Shown: piece after piece, positions 44,752-52,885 of the stretch
Position numbering within the stretch: the first letter of the stretch is position 1
Layout of the letters: every line of letters starts with the position of its first letter
Source: Glaesserella sp041817755
GTDB taxonomy: Bacteria; Pseudomonadota; Gammaproteobacteria; Enterobacterales; Pasteurellaceae
Reading direction: 5' to 3'
DNA length: 64,000 bases
NCBI RefSeq assembly: GCF_041817755.1
Contig: NZ_JBGYBX010000058.1
Location: forward strand, 1-64,000
Position numbers and translations under genes: made by a program
Notes under the pieces: generated by a model
Databases searched by the model: none
What the model was told of the DNA's origin: nothing
Seen by the model: only the letters and a program-made list of their open reading frames with translations

Positions 44752-44872
44752 TTTTTTATAGTGTGAGCGGAAAATCACCGTATTTCAGATTAAACTAGTC
44801 AAGTTGTTGCAAACATTGCAAAAAATAACAAGAAAAAGACCGCTTGTCGGATAAATTAAGGAGTTTGTCTAA

Positions 44873-45877
44873 ATGGCTTCATTAAAAGATGTGGCAAAAT
44901 TAGCCGGCGTGTCATTGATGACCGTTTCGCGCGCAATCAATAACCCGGAGCAGTTATCGGAAAAAACCTACCGATTAGTGAAGCAGGCGATTGAGGATCT
45001 GAATTATGTTCCGAACCTTTCCGCACAAAAGATTCGCGGAGTGGATTCGGCGAATAAAAGTATCGGTGTGCTGTCTTTAGGGACGGCGACGACGCCGTTT
45101 TCCGTTGAAATCATTTTAGCGATAGAGCAAACGGTGCGTAAATTCGGTTGGAATTCGTTTTTGATTAATACGTTTGAAGAAGATGACAGTGAAGTGGAGA
45201 AGGCGGTGGAACTTTTATTGTCCCACCGTCCTTCCGCCATTATTATTACCCGAAACGGCTTAAAAAAGGTTAAAATCCCGAAAGCGTTACAACAATTCCC
45301 GATTGTATTGGCGAATTGCGTCACGGACGATCTGCGTGTTGCCAGCTACATTCCGCATGATTTTCAAGGGCAGTTTGATGCGACGCAATTAGTGATACGA
45401 AAGGGATATAAAAAGCCTCTCTGCTTATATATTCCGGAGAATGCAATTGCTGCGGCGGAAAGACAAACAGGATTTGAAGCGGCTTGGTTTGCTCAAGCCG
45501 AACCGGCATTACCCGTTCAGTTCTTTATGCCGAAGGATTTAAACGATTATGTTTGCGGAGCCGATCCGTTAAAGGACATCTTACGCCGTTCGTCCGAGCC
45601 GTTTGACTTTGATGTTATTATTTGTGGTAATGACCGGATTGCCATGTTGGTATACCAGTTATTGCTGAGTCGGGGCATTCGCATTCCCGAAGACGTTGCC
45701 GTTATCGGCTATGATAATATGGTCGGCGTTGCCGAATTGTTTTTGCCACCGTTGACCACCGTTCAGTTGCCGCATTATGAAATCGGTGAACAAGCCACTT
45801 TGCATTTAATCGAAGGGCGAACGGATAAGCAAGTACACCACTTGCCTTGCCCGTTAATTGAACGTGACTCCTGTTAA
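44873..45877 (+). CDS. LacI-family transcriptional regulator of the galactoside island
   Basis: 334 residues. Helix-turn-helix at the N-terminus (ASLKDVAKLAGVSLMTVSRA, then INNPEQLSEKT) and hinge NYVPNLSAQKIRG, followed by a periplasmic-binding-protein-like core with VIICGNDRIAM and DVAVIGYDNM. Divergent from the permease gene across a 260-base region with two matching palindromes, so it is very likely the local repressor. TAAGGAG precedes the ATG. Closest in setting to RafR; the inducer is unknown. Confidence 0.9.
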   Translation: MASLKDVAKLAGVSLMTVSRAINNPEQLSEKTYRLVKQAIEDLNYVPNLSAQKIRGVDSANKSIGVLSLGTATTPFSVEIILAIEQTVRKFGWNSFLINTFEEDDSEVEKAVELLLSHRPSAIIITRNGLKKVKIPKALQQFPIVLANCVTDDLRVASYIPHDFQGQFDATQLVIRKGYKKPLCLYIPENAIAAAERQTGFEAAWFAQAEPALPVQFFMPKDLNDYVCGADPLKDILRRSSEPFDFDVIICGNDRIAMLVYQLLLSRGIRIPEDVAVIGYDNMVGVAELFLPPLTTVQLPHYEIGEQATLHLIEGRTDKQVHHLPCPLIERDSC

Positions 45878-46005
45878 CCTGCAAGCGGTGCGGTTTGCAA
45901 CATGATTGGATGTAAAAATATTCCGTTCTTTTTCAGGCAGCCCGAACAAAAGCAAAGCCGCCTGAGAAATAACATTTAACATGACTTCAACAAAAAGAGC
46001 TTCTT

Positions 46006-46734
46006 ATGAAAAACTTACGTATATTCATTGCGGGCTTAGGTCTGGTTGTTGCTTCGACCGTTTGTGCCGCACCTGTTGCCGAAGAGAGTCAGGCTGTTAA
46101 TTTGGTACGCACTTCCATTGAGAAAAAACATTCAAACGATATTCGAGCCGAATGTTTAAGCTTTATTACCGACGATAAAGGCAACCACTTTTCTGTTTCC
46201 GTACATGAAAAACATAATGCACAATGTGGCGGTGACCCGACTACCGCCCCGCACTTATTTACCTATTTGGTGGATAAAGCCGACGGCACACTGAAAATCA
46301 GCGATCCCATTGAAGGCGGTTATCGCGATGCCGATTCGATTATTATTGCCGCTGACACTCGGTTTACGTCTTTCCGAACGCCAAGCGGCAATATCAACTG
46401 CCTGTACCATTCCGATGCGGAAGAAAAAGTAGACGCGTTAACCTGTCAAGTGACAGGCAGTACAGCCAAGCCTCCTCTGCCTAAGCCTCCACACTGCGAT
46501 TTGGATTGGGAAGGCAATTTTACCCTTGGACCTACCGGCAAGGCAGATATGGTATGCGCAGGGGATAGCGTAGCCGATCCGAACAGTCGCGTATTGAAAT
46601 ACGGTGAAACCATTCGCGGTAAAGGTCGGCAAAACAAAGAATGGCAGTGCACCAGCCGTCCTACAGGGCTCATTTGCAGCAACAGTAGCGGACATGGTTT
46701 TGAAATCAGTCGTAGCAAACAACGTTTGTTTTGA
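46006..46734 (+). CDS. Secreted protein of unknown function (DUF6636-like C-terminus)
   Basis: 242 residues. Signal peptide MKNLRIFIAGLGLVVASTVC ends at AAP (cleavage near Ala-22). The C-terminal half has TSFRTPSGNINCLYHSD, then a Pro-rich linker with paired Cys and FTLGPTGKADMVCAGDS, a pattern I recall from DUF6636 proteins, which are better known from Actinobacteria. About six to eight Cys could form disulfides. Not in an obvious operon. Confidence 0.75.
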   Translation: MKNLRIFIAGLGLVVASTVCAAPVAEESQAVNLVRTSIEKKHSNDIRAECLSFITDDKGNHFSVSVHEKHNAQCGGDPTTAPHLFTYLVDKADGTLKISDPIEGGYRDADSIIIAADTRFTSFRTPSGNINCLYHSDAEEKVDALTCQVTGSTAKPPLPKPPHCDLDWEGNFTLGPTGKADMVCAGDSVADPNSRVLKYGETIRGKGRQNKEWQCTSRPTGLICSNSSGHGFEISRSKQRLF

Positions 46735-46773
46735 TTAGTGATTTGCAGCCAATATAACCGCATTTGTTAACCT

Positions 46774-46819
46774 GCAAGCGGTGCGATTCGCAAAATATTT
46801 TGCAAATCAGCCCGCTTGT
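46774..46819. terminator. Imperfect inverted uptake-sequence pair
   Basis: GCAAGCGGTGCGATT faces AATCAGCCCGCTTGT around TTTTGCAAA-type loop. Between the secreted-protein gene and the patatin gene; likely terminator. Confidence 0.5.
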
Positions 46820-46837
46820 TATTTTTTTATGTGACTT

Positions 46838-48187
46838 ATGTTGAGAAAGTTTTTCATGTTGGGGGTAGCCGCTTTTCTTTGCGGCTGTACTTCCACGCAG
46901 TTTCAGCCGATTGAAACGATCAGTCAAATTACGCCGGATAAAGGATATCGGGTTAAAACGTTGATGGAACAACGTGACGGCAATTTAATTATTCTGATGC
47001 TATCGGGGGGCGGAAGCCGTGCTGCGGCACTCGGTTACGGTGTGTTAGAACAATTTAAGCAAACGGCGATAGGTTCCAATCCGTTTCAGTCGACGTTATT
47101 GGATAACATTGATTTGGTCTTCGGTGTGTCGGGCGGTTCGGTGTTGGCGACCTATTTCTCTTTGGAAGGCAAAGACGTGGTACCGAAATTTGAAGACAAT
47201 TTCTTGAAAAAGGATTTTGAGAGCCAGTTGACGAGCCAGTTCTTTTCATTGGCGAATGTGCCTAAATTGACATCGGAACAATATGGGCGGGGGGATCTGC
47301 TTCAAGAACAATTTAATTTGGCGCTTTATAAAGGCAAGACATTCGGCGAGCTGGCGAGCAAGCGTAAAGGTCCTTTTGTGATTGTGAGTGCGACGGATAT
47401 GAGCTTGGGACAAAAAGTCGTTTTTACTCAAGAATTTTTCGATGGATTATGTTTGAATTTGAGTCATGTAGAAATTGCAAGGGCGGTTGCCGCTTCAAGT
47501 TCCGTGCCGCTTATTTTTAGTCCGTTGACGTTTAATAATCATGGCGGCAATTGTCATTATCATCTTCCCGAGATTACTAATATGATGATTGCAGTTAATG
47601 CGGATACACAAAAGTCGAAAAATGTCGAAGAGATTAGAGAAACCTTAGCCGCTTATCAAGACAGTAAAACCAGACCTTTTCTTCACCTTGTTGACGGAGG
47701 GCTAACGGATAATTTGGGGCTTGCCGCCTTTACCGATAGTTATGATCTGATTGGCAAGGAAGGGATGTATCAGACCGCTTTAAAGAATAAATTAAAACGG
47801 ATTGTGATTATCAGCGTTAATGCCCAAAATGAAGTAACAGGTGAAATCGATCACAGTGCAAATATTCCGAAAACGATGGATGTAGTGAATACGATCATCA
47901 ATGTGCCGATTGATCGCAATACGCAAACGACGCTGCGTCGTTTCCGTGGGTTTGTCGACGAATGGAATAAAACCATGGCAAAACAACCTAAAGACAAACG
48001 GGTGGAATTACATTTCGTCAGCTTGGGGTTGAAGGAACTGCCGGAGTCGGAATTGAAAAAAGCAGTGCTGAATATCAATACGTCGTTTTATTTACCGAGC
48101 CGAGATGTCAACAAATTAAAGCAAGCGGCTCAAATTTTATTACAGAATTCCAAGGAATATCAGGCGCTATTGGAAGCACTACGTTAA
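46838..48187 (+). CDS. Patatin-like phospholipase lipoprotein
   Basis: 449 residues. Lipoprotein signal MLRKFFMLGVAAFLCGCTST with lipobox near LCGC. Patatin features: oxyanion hole SGGGSRAAALGYG (about 57-69), nucleophile Ser in GVSGGS, and catalytic Asp in VDGGLTDNLG. It is probably an outer-membrane or periplasmic lipid acyl hydrolase. An in-frame ATG at 46856 would lose part of the signal. Neighbours give no clue to substrate. Confidence 0.87.
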   Translation: MLRKFFMLGVAAFLCGCTSTQFQPIETISQITPDKGYRVKTLMEQRDGNLIILMLSGGGSRAAALGYGVLEQFKQTAIGSNPFQSTLLDNIDLVFGVSGGSVLATYFSLEGKDVVPKFEDNFLKKDFESQLTSQFFSLANVPKLTSEQYGRGDLLQEQFNLALYKGKTFGELASKRKGPFVIVSATDMSLGQKVVFTQEFFDGLCLNLSHVEIARAVAASSSVPLIFSPLTFNNHGGNCHYHLPEITNMMIAVNADTQKSKNVEEIRETLAAYQDSKTRPFLHLVDGGLTDNLGLAAFTDSYDLIGKEGMYQTALKNKLKRIVIISVNAQNEVTGEIDHSANIPKTMDVVNTIINVPIDRNTQTTLRRFRGFVDEWNKTMAKQPKDKRVELHFVSLGLKELPESELKKAVLNINTSFYLPSRDVNKLKQAAQILLQNSKEYQALLEALR

Positions 48188-48225
48188 ATTTGCAAATTTT
48201 TCTGACAATCTGACCGCTTGCTTTC

Positions 48226-48254
48226 TAGTCAGCTTGGCGGAATTTCTGTATAAT
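48226..48254 (+). promoter_or_regulatory. Candidate typA promoter
   Basis: TATAAT at 48249-48254, with TAGTCA (4 of 6 to the -35 consensus) 17 bases upstream, followed by CGCCCGT, the discriminator motif seen before infC and tRNA-Ser. Confidence 0.5.
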
Positions 48255-48266
48255 CGCCCGTCTTTT

Positions 48267-48282
48267 TGTGATCTCTATCACA
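48267..48282 (+). promoter_or_regulatory. CRP site in typA leader
   Basis: TGTGATCTCTATCACA, a perfect TGTGA-N6-TCACA core, 13 bases downstream of the TATAAT and 62 bases before the typA start. A site here would be expected to repress rather than activate. Confidence 0.7.
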
Positions 48283-48344
48283 ATTCAGGATTCGTCTGGT
48301 GGGGTATCCCACCATTTTTATACTTTCAAAATAAAGAAATTTCA

Positions 48345-50192
48345 ATGCAACAATTAGATACTCAAAAACTGCGTAATATCGCAATCATTGCCCACGTTGA
48401 CCACGGCAAAACCACGCTGGTTGATAAATTATTAAAACTGTCAGGTACATTAGACACTTCTCGTGGTGATGTAGATGAGCGTGTAATGGACTCAAACGAC
48501 CTTGAGAAAGAACGTGGCATTACCATTCTTGCGAAAAATACCGCAATTAACTGGAACGGCTATCGTATCAATATCGTCGATACCCCGGGACACGCAGACT
48601 TCGGTGGTGAAGTTGAGCGTGTACTTTCCATGGTGGACTCGGTATTACTGGTGGTAGACGCCTTTGATGGTCCAATGCCGCAAACCCGTTTCGTAACGCA
48701 AAAAGCCTTTGCTCACGGTTTAAAACCAATCGTGGTTATCAACAAAGTTGACCGCCCAGGTGCTCGTCCTGACTGGGTTGTGGATCAAGTTTTCGATTTA
48801 TTCGTGAACTTGGGAGCAACCGATGAACAGTTAGACTTCCCGATTATTTATGCTTCTGCATTAAATGGTGTCGCAGGTTTAGATCACGAAGATCTTGCTC
48901 CGAATATGGATCCATTATTTGAAGCGATTGTAGAGCAAGTTTCTCCGCCGGATGTTGAACTTGACGCACCGTTCCAAATGCAAATTTCGCAGTTGGATTA
49001 CAGCAAATATCTCGGCGTTATCGGTATCGGTCGTATCAAACGTGGTACGGTTAAACCGAACCAACCGGTTACGGTGGTGGACTCAGAAGGTAAAACCCGT
49101 AATGGTCGCGTAGGTCAAGTGTTAGGTCACTTAGGCTTACAACGTTATGAAGCAACAGAGGCCTATGCCGGCGACATCATTGCAATTACTGGTTTAGGCG
49201 AATTAAACATTTCAGATACCTTATGTGACATCAACAATGTTGAAGCGCTTCCAGCCTTATCGGTTGATGAGCCGACAGTAACAATGTTCTTCTGTGTAAA
49301 CACATCACCATTCTGCGGTCAAGAAGGGAAATTCGTCACTTCACGCCAAATTCTAGAGCGTTTGAAGAAAGAGTTAGTGCATAACGTCGCATTACGCGTA
49401 GAAGAAACCGATGACTCTGATGTTTTCAGCGTATCGGGTCGTGGTGAATTGCACTTGTCTGTATTAATCGAAAATATGCGTCGTGAAGGCTATGAATTAG
49501 CGGTATCTCGTCCAAAAGTGATTTTCAAAGAGATTGATGGTCGCAAACAAGAGCCATTTGAGCAAGTGACTATTGATATTGAAGAACAACACCAAGGGGC
49601 TGTGATGGAAGCACTTGGTATCCGTAAAGGCGAAGTGCGTGATATGATCCCAGACGGTAAAGGTCGTACTCGTTTAGAATACATCATTCCAAGCCGTGGC
49701 TTAATCGGCTTCCGTAACGAATTTATGACGATGACATCAGGTACAGGCTTACTTTACTCAAGTTTCAGCCACTATGACGATGTCAAAGCAGGTGAAATCG
49801 GTCAGCGTATTAACGGCGTGTTAATTTCAAACGGTACAGGTAAAGCTCTGGCTTACTCGCTCTATGCACTACAAGATCGTGGTAAACTAATGATCGATCA
49901 CGGTGCAGAAATTTATGAAGGGCAAGTAATCGGTATCCATAGCCGTTCAAATGACTTAACCGTAAACCCACTTGAAGGGAAAAAGCTCACCAATATGCGT
50001 GCGTCAGGTAAAGATGATGCTTTAACCTTAACAACGCCGGTTAAATTCAGCTTGGAACAAGCGTTAGAATTTATTGATGATGACGAGTTAGTGGAAGTCA
50101 CACCAAAATCTGTGCGTATTCGTAAAAAATTACTCACTGAAGTAGAACGTAAACGTGCAAGTCGTACTACGACAAGTACCAGTACGAAGTAA
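48345..50192 (+). CDS. typA: Ribosome-associated GTPase TypA/BipA
   Basis: 615 residues. G1 IAHVDHGKTT, G2 region ERGITI, G3 VDTPGHADFGG, G4 VINKVDRPG, then translation-factor beta-barrel and EF-G-like domains with the BipA-specific C-terminus. It binds the 70S ribosome and supports ribosome assembly in cold or stress. The start MQQLDTQKLRNIAIIAHVDH is chosen by alignment; the in-frame extension to 48234 is not protein-like. The ribosome binding site is weak (AAAGAA). Confidence 0.97.
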   Translation: MQQLDTQKLRNIAIIAHVDHGKTTLVDKLLKLSGTLDTSRGDVDERVMDSNDLEKERGITILAKNTAINWNGYRINIVDTPGHADFGGEVERVLSMVDSVLLVVDAFDGPMPQTRFVTQKAFAHGLKPIVVINKVDRPGARPDWVVDQVFDLFVNLGATDEQLDFPIIYASALNGVAGLDHEDLAPNMDPLFEAIVEQVSPPDVELDAPFQMQISQLDYSKYLGVIGIGRIKRGTVKPNQPVTVVDSEGKTRNGRVGQVLGHLGLQRYEATEAYAGDIIAITGLGELNISDTLCDINNVEALPALSVDEPTVTMFFCVNTSPFCGQEGKFVTSRQILERLKKELVHNVALRVEETDDSDVFSVSGRGELHLSVLIENMRREGYELAVSRPKVIFKEIDGRKQEPFEQVTIDIEEQHQGAVMEALGIRKGEVRDMIPDGKGRTRLEYIIPSRGLIGFRNEFMTMTSGTGLLYSSFSHYDDVKAGEIGQRINGVLISNGTGKALAYSLYALQDRGKLMIDHGAEIYEGQVIGIHSRSNDLTVNPLEGKKLTNMRASGKDDALTLTTPVKFSLEQALEFIDDDELVEVTPKSVRIRKKLLTEVERKRASRTTTSTSTK

Positions 50193-50199
50193 TGAGAAG

Positions 50200-50219
50200 T
50201 AGGGGCAACAATGCCCCTA
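50200..50219. repeat. TAGGGGCA palindrome between typA and grxA
   Basis: TAGGGGCA-ACAA-TGCCCCTA followed by ATTT; eight-pair stem. Member of the GTAGGG palindrome family; may act as typA terminator. Confidence 0.6.
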
Positions 50220-50237
50220 ATTTATAGGAGATTAAAA

Positions 50238-50501
50238 ATGTTTGTAGAAATTTACGGCAGACTAAGTTGCCCTTATTGCGTTCGAGCAAAACAGCTTGCA
50301 GAAAAAATGAAAGCAGAATTACCTGATTTCGATTTTAAATTTATCGATATGATCGCTGAAGGTATCGAAAAACAAGATTTAGAACCGCGTGTGGGTAAAC
50401 CCGTTGCGACTGTGCCACAAATCTTTTTAGATGAGGTTCACGTTGGCGGTTATTCGGATTTTGCACCGTTGGTGAAAGAAAAATTCGGTATTGCACTTTA
50501 A
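50238..50501 (+). CDS. grxA: Glutaredoxin 1
   Basis: 87 residues, the GrxA size. The redox site is CPYC (residues 11-14), followed by RAKQLAEKM; TVPQIFLDEVHVGGY is the glutathione-binding TVP loop. It reduces ribonucleotide reductase and mixed disulfides. Start at 50238 after ATAGGAG. Followed by its own terminator. Confidence 0.95.
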   Translation: MFVEIYGRLSCPYCVRAKQLAEKMKAELPDFDFKFIDMIAEGIEKQDLEPRVGKPVATVPQIFLDEVHVGGYSDFAPLVKEKFGIAL

Positions 50502-50507
50502 GTGTTG

Positions 50508-50531
50508 AAAAGGCGTGTAAAACGCCTTTTT
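50508..50531 (+). terminator. Terminator after grxA
   Basis: AAAAGGCGT-GTAAA-ACGCCTTTT, nine-pair stem with T-run. Confidence 0.88.
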
Positions 50532-50540
50532 ACAGAAAAG

Positions 50541-50570
50541 AAAAAACCTCTGATTTCTCAGAGGTTTTTT
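50541..50570. terminator. Terminator for tRNA-Asp
   Basis: AAAAAACCTCTGA-TTTC-TCAGAGGTTTTTT, 13-pair stem with T-run on both strands; 44 bases downstream of the minus-strand tRNA. Confidence 0.88.
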
Positions 50571-50596
50571 CCTTTAACATACTAAGGAGGTATATT

Positions 50597-50611
50597 ATGA
50601 ATCTAAAATAA
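50597..50611 (+). other. Four-codon mini-ORF with ideal ribosome binding site
   Basis: TAAGGAGG precedes ATG AAT CTA AAA TAA (MNLK). It lies between two terminators and the opposite-strand tRNA-Asp. Translation is not shown; the site may be fortuitous. Confidence 0.25.
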
Positions 50612-50613
50612 GT

Positions 50614-50690
50614 TGGCGGAATGGACGGGACTCGAACCCGCGACCCCCTGCGTGACAGGCAGGTATTCTAACCAGCTGAACTACCACTCC
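50614..50690 (-). tRNA. tRNA-Asp (anticodon GTC)
   Basis: 77 bases on the minus strand. Acceptor GGAGTGG/CCATTCC, discriminator G, encoded CCA. The anticodon loop is CTGTCAC inside CCTGC/GCAGG, anticodon GTC. T arm CGGGTTCGAGTCCCG. Closely similar to E. coli tRNA-Asp. Confidence 0.97.
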
Positions 50691-50791
50691 GCAGCGAACG
50701 GGGCGTATATTAATGATTTCGTTTTTAACCGTCAAATACTTTTTGTAAAAAACGGATTGTTTGCTTTTTTACTGTACAAGCTGCGCATTTT

Positions 50792-51562
50792 TTAGTTTAT
50801 TACAATCGAATCGCCTTGTTCCGCTTTTATCCACAGGCAATTACCTTTCGATTTCTTATCAATCAATTCAAGGTATTTCTGATGTGCTTCACGTTCTTCT
50901 TCCGTCGGCATGAGCACAATCAAACCGGATGTATCCACCGTTACACGACGTTCAAGCGTTTCTGTGTGAACCGAGTGATGCGTTTCCTGTTCTTCTTCCG
51001 AAAGCAAGGCGATTTGCCCGCCGGTCATCATTAAGAATACATCGGCAAGGATCTCCGCATCCAGCAATGCGCCGTGAAGAACCCGTTTACTGTTATCGAT
51101 ATGCAGGCGATCGCATAACGCATCCAAGCTGTTACGCTTACCCGGATACATTTTACGGGCAAGTTGCAAACTGTCTGTTACGCTGCACATTTCTGCGACT
51201 TTCGGCGGCGGGTTCGGTAAAAATGAAAATTCATGGTCGATAAAACCGACGTCAAAGGGGGCATTATGAATAATTAATTCGGCACCTTTGATAAATGCAA
51301 TAAATTCATCGGCGATGTCGGCAAAAGTCGGTTTGTCGGCAAGCATTTCATTTGTGATACCGTGAACGGCAATAGCTTCGGCATCAACTTCACGCGGTGG
51401 TTTAATATAAACGTGGTAAGTTCGCCCCGTCAGACGGCGGTTAATCACTTCAACGGCACCGATTTCAATAATATTGTGTCCGATATGCGGCGCACCGTTA
51501 AAATTCATTCCGGTCGTTTCCGTATCGAGTACGATTTGACGTAATATCTGTTGTTCGCTCAT
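50792..51562 (-). CDS. dnaQ: DNA polymerase III epsilon subunit (proofreading exonuclease)
   Basis: 256 residues from the ATG at 51562; the upstream in-frame extension to 51631 is not conserved. Exonuclease motifs: VLDTETTG (Exo I), HNAPFDVGFID (Exo II), HGALLDA (Exo III-epsilon). The C-terminal tail binds the polymerase alpha subunit, and QIALLSEEE lies near the clamp-binding position. The usual divergent rnhA is not beside it. Confidence 0.96.
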   Translation of the reverse strand: MSEQQILRQIVLDTETTGMNFNGAPHIGHNIIEIGAVEVINRRLTGRTYHVYIKPPREVDAEAIAVHGITNEMLADKPTFADIADEFIAFIKGAELIIHNAPFDVGFIDHEFSFLPNPPPKVAEMCSVTDSLQLARKMYPGKRNSLDALCDRLHIDNSKRVLHGALLDAEILADVFLMMTGGQIALLSEEEQETHHSVHTETLERRVTVDTSGLIVLMPTEEEREAHQKYLELIDKKSKGNCLWIKAEQGDSIVIN

Positions 51563-51790
51563 TATTGTTCTCAAATTGATCCGCGCATTTAAAAATGCAC
51601 TGAAAAACGTAGTTTGGTGAAATTTTCTCATTTAATTGTATCTTCTCTTTAACATAATAGCGACGGATTATTTTGATTCGGAAAAGCGAATTAAATTTGC
51701 CGAATCTAACCGCTTGCGCCGAGGCATTTGGTTCAGTAGAATGCAGGCGTTTTTTATTTGATTATTTTAAAAATTAAAGAGAGGTCCTCA

Positions 51791-52120
51791 ATGTTTGGAA
51801 AAGGTGGTTTAGGCGGCTTAATGAAGCAAGCCCAGCAAATGCAAGAGCGTATGCAAAAAATGCAGGAAGAAATTGCACAGTTGGAAGTATCGGGGGAATC
51901 CGGCGCCGGGTTGGTCAAAATAACGATTAACGGTGCTCACAATTGCCGTCGTATTGAAATCGATCCGTCTCTGATGGAAGAAGATAAAGAAATGCTGGAA
52001 GATTTAATTGCGGCGGCATTTAATGATGCGATTCGTCGTGCGGATGAAATGCAAAAAGAAAAAATGGCAGCCGTCACAGCAGGCATGCAATTGCCGGCAG
52101 GTATGAAACTGCCGCTTTAA
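51791..52120 (+). CDS. ybaB: Nucleoid-associated protein YbaB/EbfC
   Basis: 109 residues: FGKGGLGGLMKQAQQMQERM and QKMQEEIAQLEVSGESGAG, then DPSLMEEDKEMLEDLIAAAF, the family pattern. A small DNA-binding dimer. AGAGAGG lies before the ATG at 51791. Upstream of recR as in E. coli; dnaX, its usual upstream neighbour, is absent here. Confidence 0.95.
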   Translation: MFGKGGLGGLMKQAQQMQERMQKMQEEIAQLEVSGESGAGLVKITINGAHNCRRIEIDPSLMEEDKEMLEDLIAAAFNDAIRRADEMQKEKMAAVTAGMQLPAGMKLPL

Positions 52121-52153
52121 CGTAAATTTATTGCAAGAGTTTATCGTTTTCCG

Positions 52154-52179
52154 TAGGGGCAAATCATGATTTGCCCCTA
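52154..52179. repeat. Perfect 26-bp palindrome between ybaB and recR
   Basis: TAGGGGCAAATCA followed by its exact reverse complement, then TCCCTTTTT. The strongest member of the GTAGGG palindrome family. Could end ybaB transcription or attenuate recR, whose start lies 28 bases on. Confidence 0.7.
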
Positions 52180-52206
52180 TCCCTTTTTAGTCAGTGGCAA
52201 TTCAAT

Positions 52207-52812
52207 ATGCAAAGCAGCCCTTTACTTGAAAATTTAATGGAAGCCTTACGCGTGTTACCGGGCGTTGGTCCGAAATCTGCGCAACGTATGGCATATCATC
52301 TTCTGCAACGCAACCGCTCGGGTGGAATCGCGTTAGCCAAGGCGCTCAATGAGGCAATGACCCACATCGGGCATTGCAAGTCTTGCCGCACGTTTACGGA
52401 AGAAGAGGAGTGCGCCATTTGCCAAAATCCACGCCGTCAGGCGAGCGGACAACTTTGTGTGGTTGAAATGCCGTCGGATATTCAGGCAATCGAACAAACC
52501 GGGCAATTTTCGGGGCGTTATTTTGTGTTGATGGGGCATTTATCGCCTTTAGACGGAATCGGTCCGCGGGAAATCGGCTTGGATTTGCTGCAAAAACGGT
52601 TGGAAGAGGAATCGTTTCATGAGGTAATTTTGGCGACGAATCCGACTATTGAAGGGGATGCGACGGCAAATTATATTGCGGAAATGTGCCTGGTGCATCA
52701 CATTAAAGTGACCCGCATAGCTCACGGTATTCCGGTCGGCGGCGAACTTGAAACGGTAGACGGTACAACGCTTTCCCACTCGTTTGCCGGAAGACGGGAC
52801 GTACTCATATAA
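52207..52812 (+). CDS. recR: Recombination mediator RecR
   Basis: 201 residues. Helix-hairpin-helix LRVLPGVGPKSAQRMAYHLL, C4 zinc finger CKSC...CAIC, and a TOPRIM domain with VVEMPSDIQAIE and ATNPTIEGDATANYI. With RecO and RecF it loads RecA on gaps. The start at MQSSPLLE matches the family. Ribosome binding site weak, perhaps affected by the upstream palindrome. Confidence 0.96.
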   Translation: MQSSPLLENLMEALRVLPGVGPKSAQRMAYHLLQRNRSGGIALAKALNEAMTHIGHCKSCRTFTEEEECAICQNPRRQASGQLCVVEMPSDIQAIEQTGQFSGRYFVLMGHLSPLDGIGPREIGLDLLQKRLEEESFHEVILATNPTIEGDATANYIAEMCLVHHIKVTRIAHGIPVGGELETVDGTTLSHSFAGRRDVLI

Positions 52813-52885
52813 TGAAAAAGGATACGGATTTATGCCGTATCCCTATATCTCTATAGAATCGCCTCATCGTATTGCACATAATCAT

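Noticed and set aside
48234..48344. 37-residue extension of TypA
   Set aside because: It covers the promoter and CRP box and has no family similarity.
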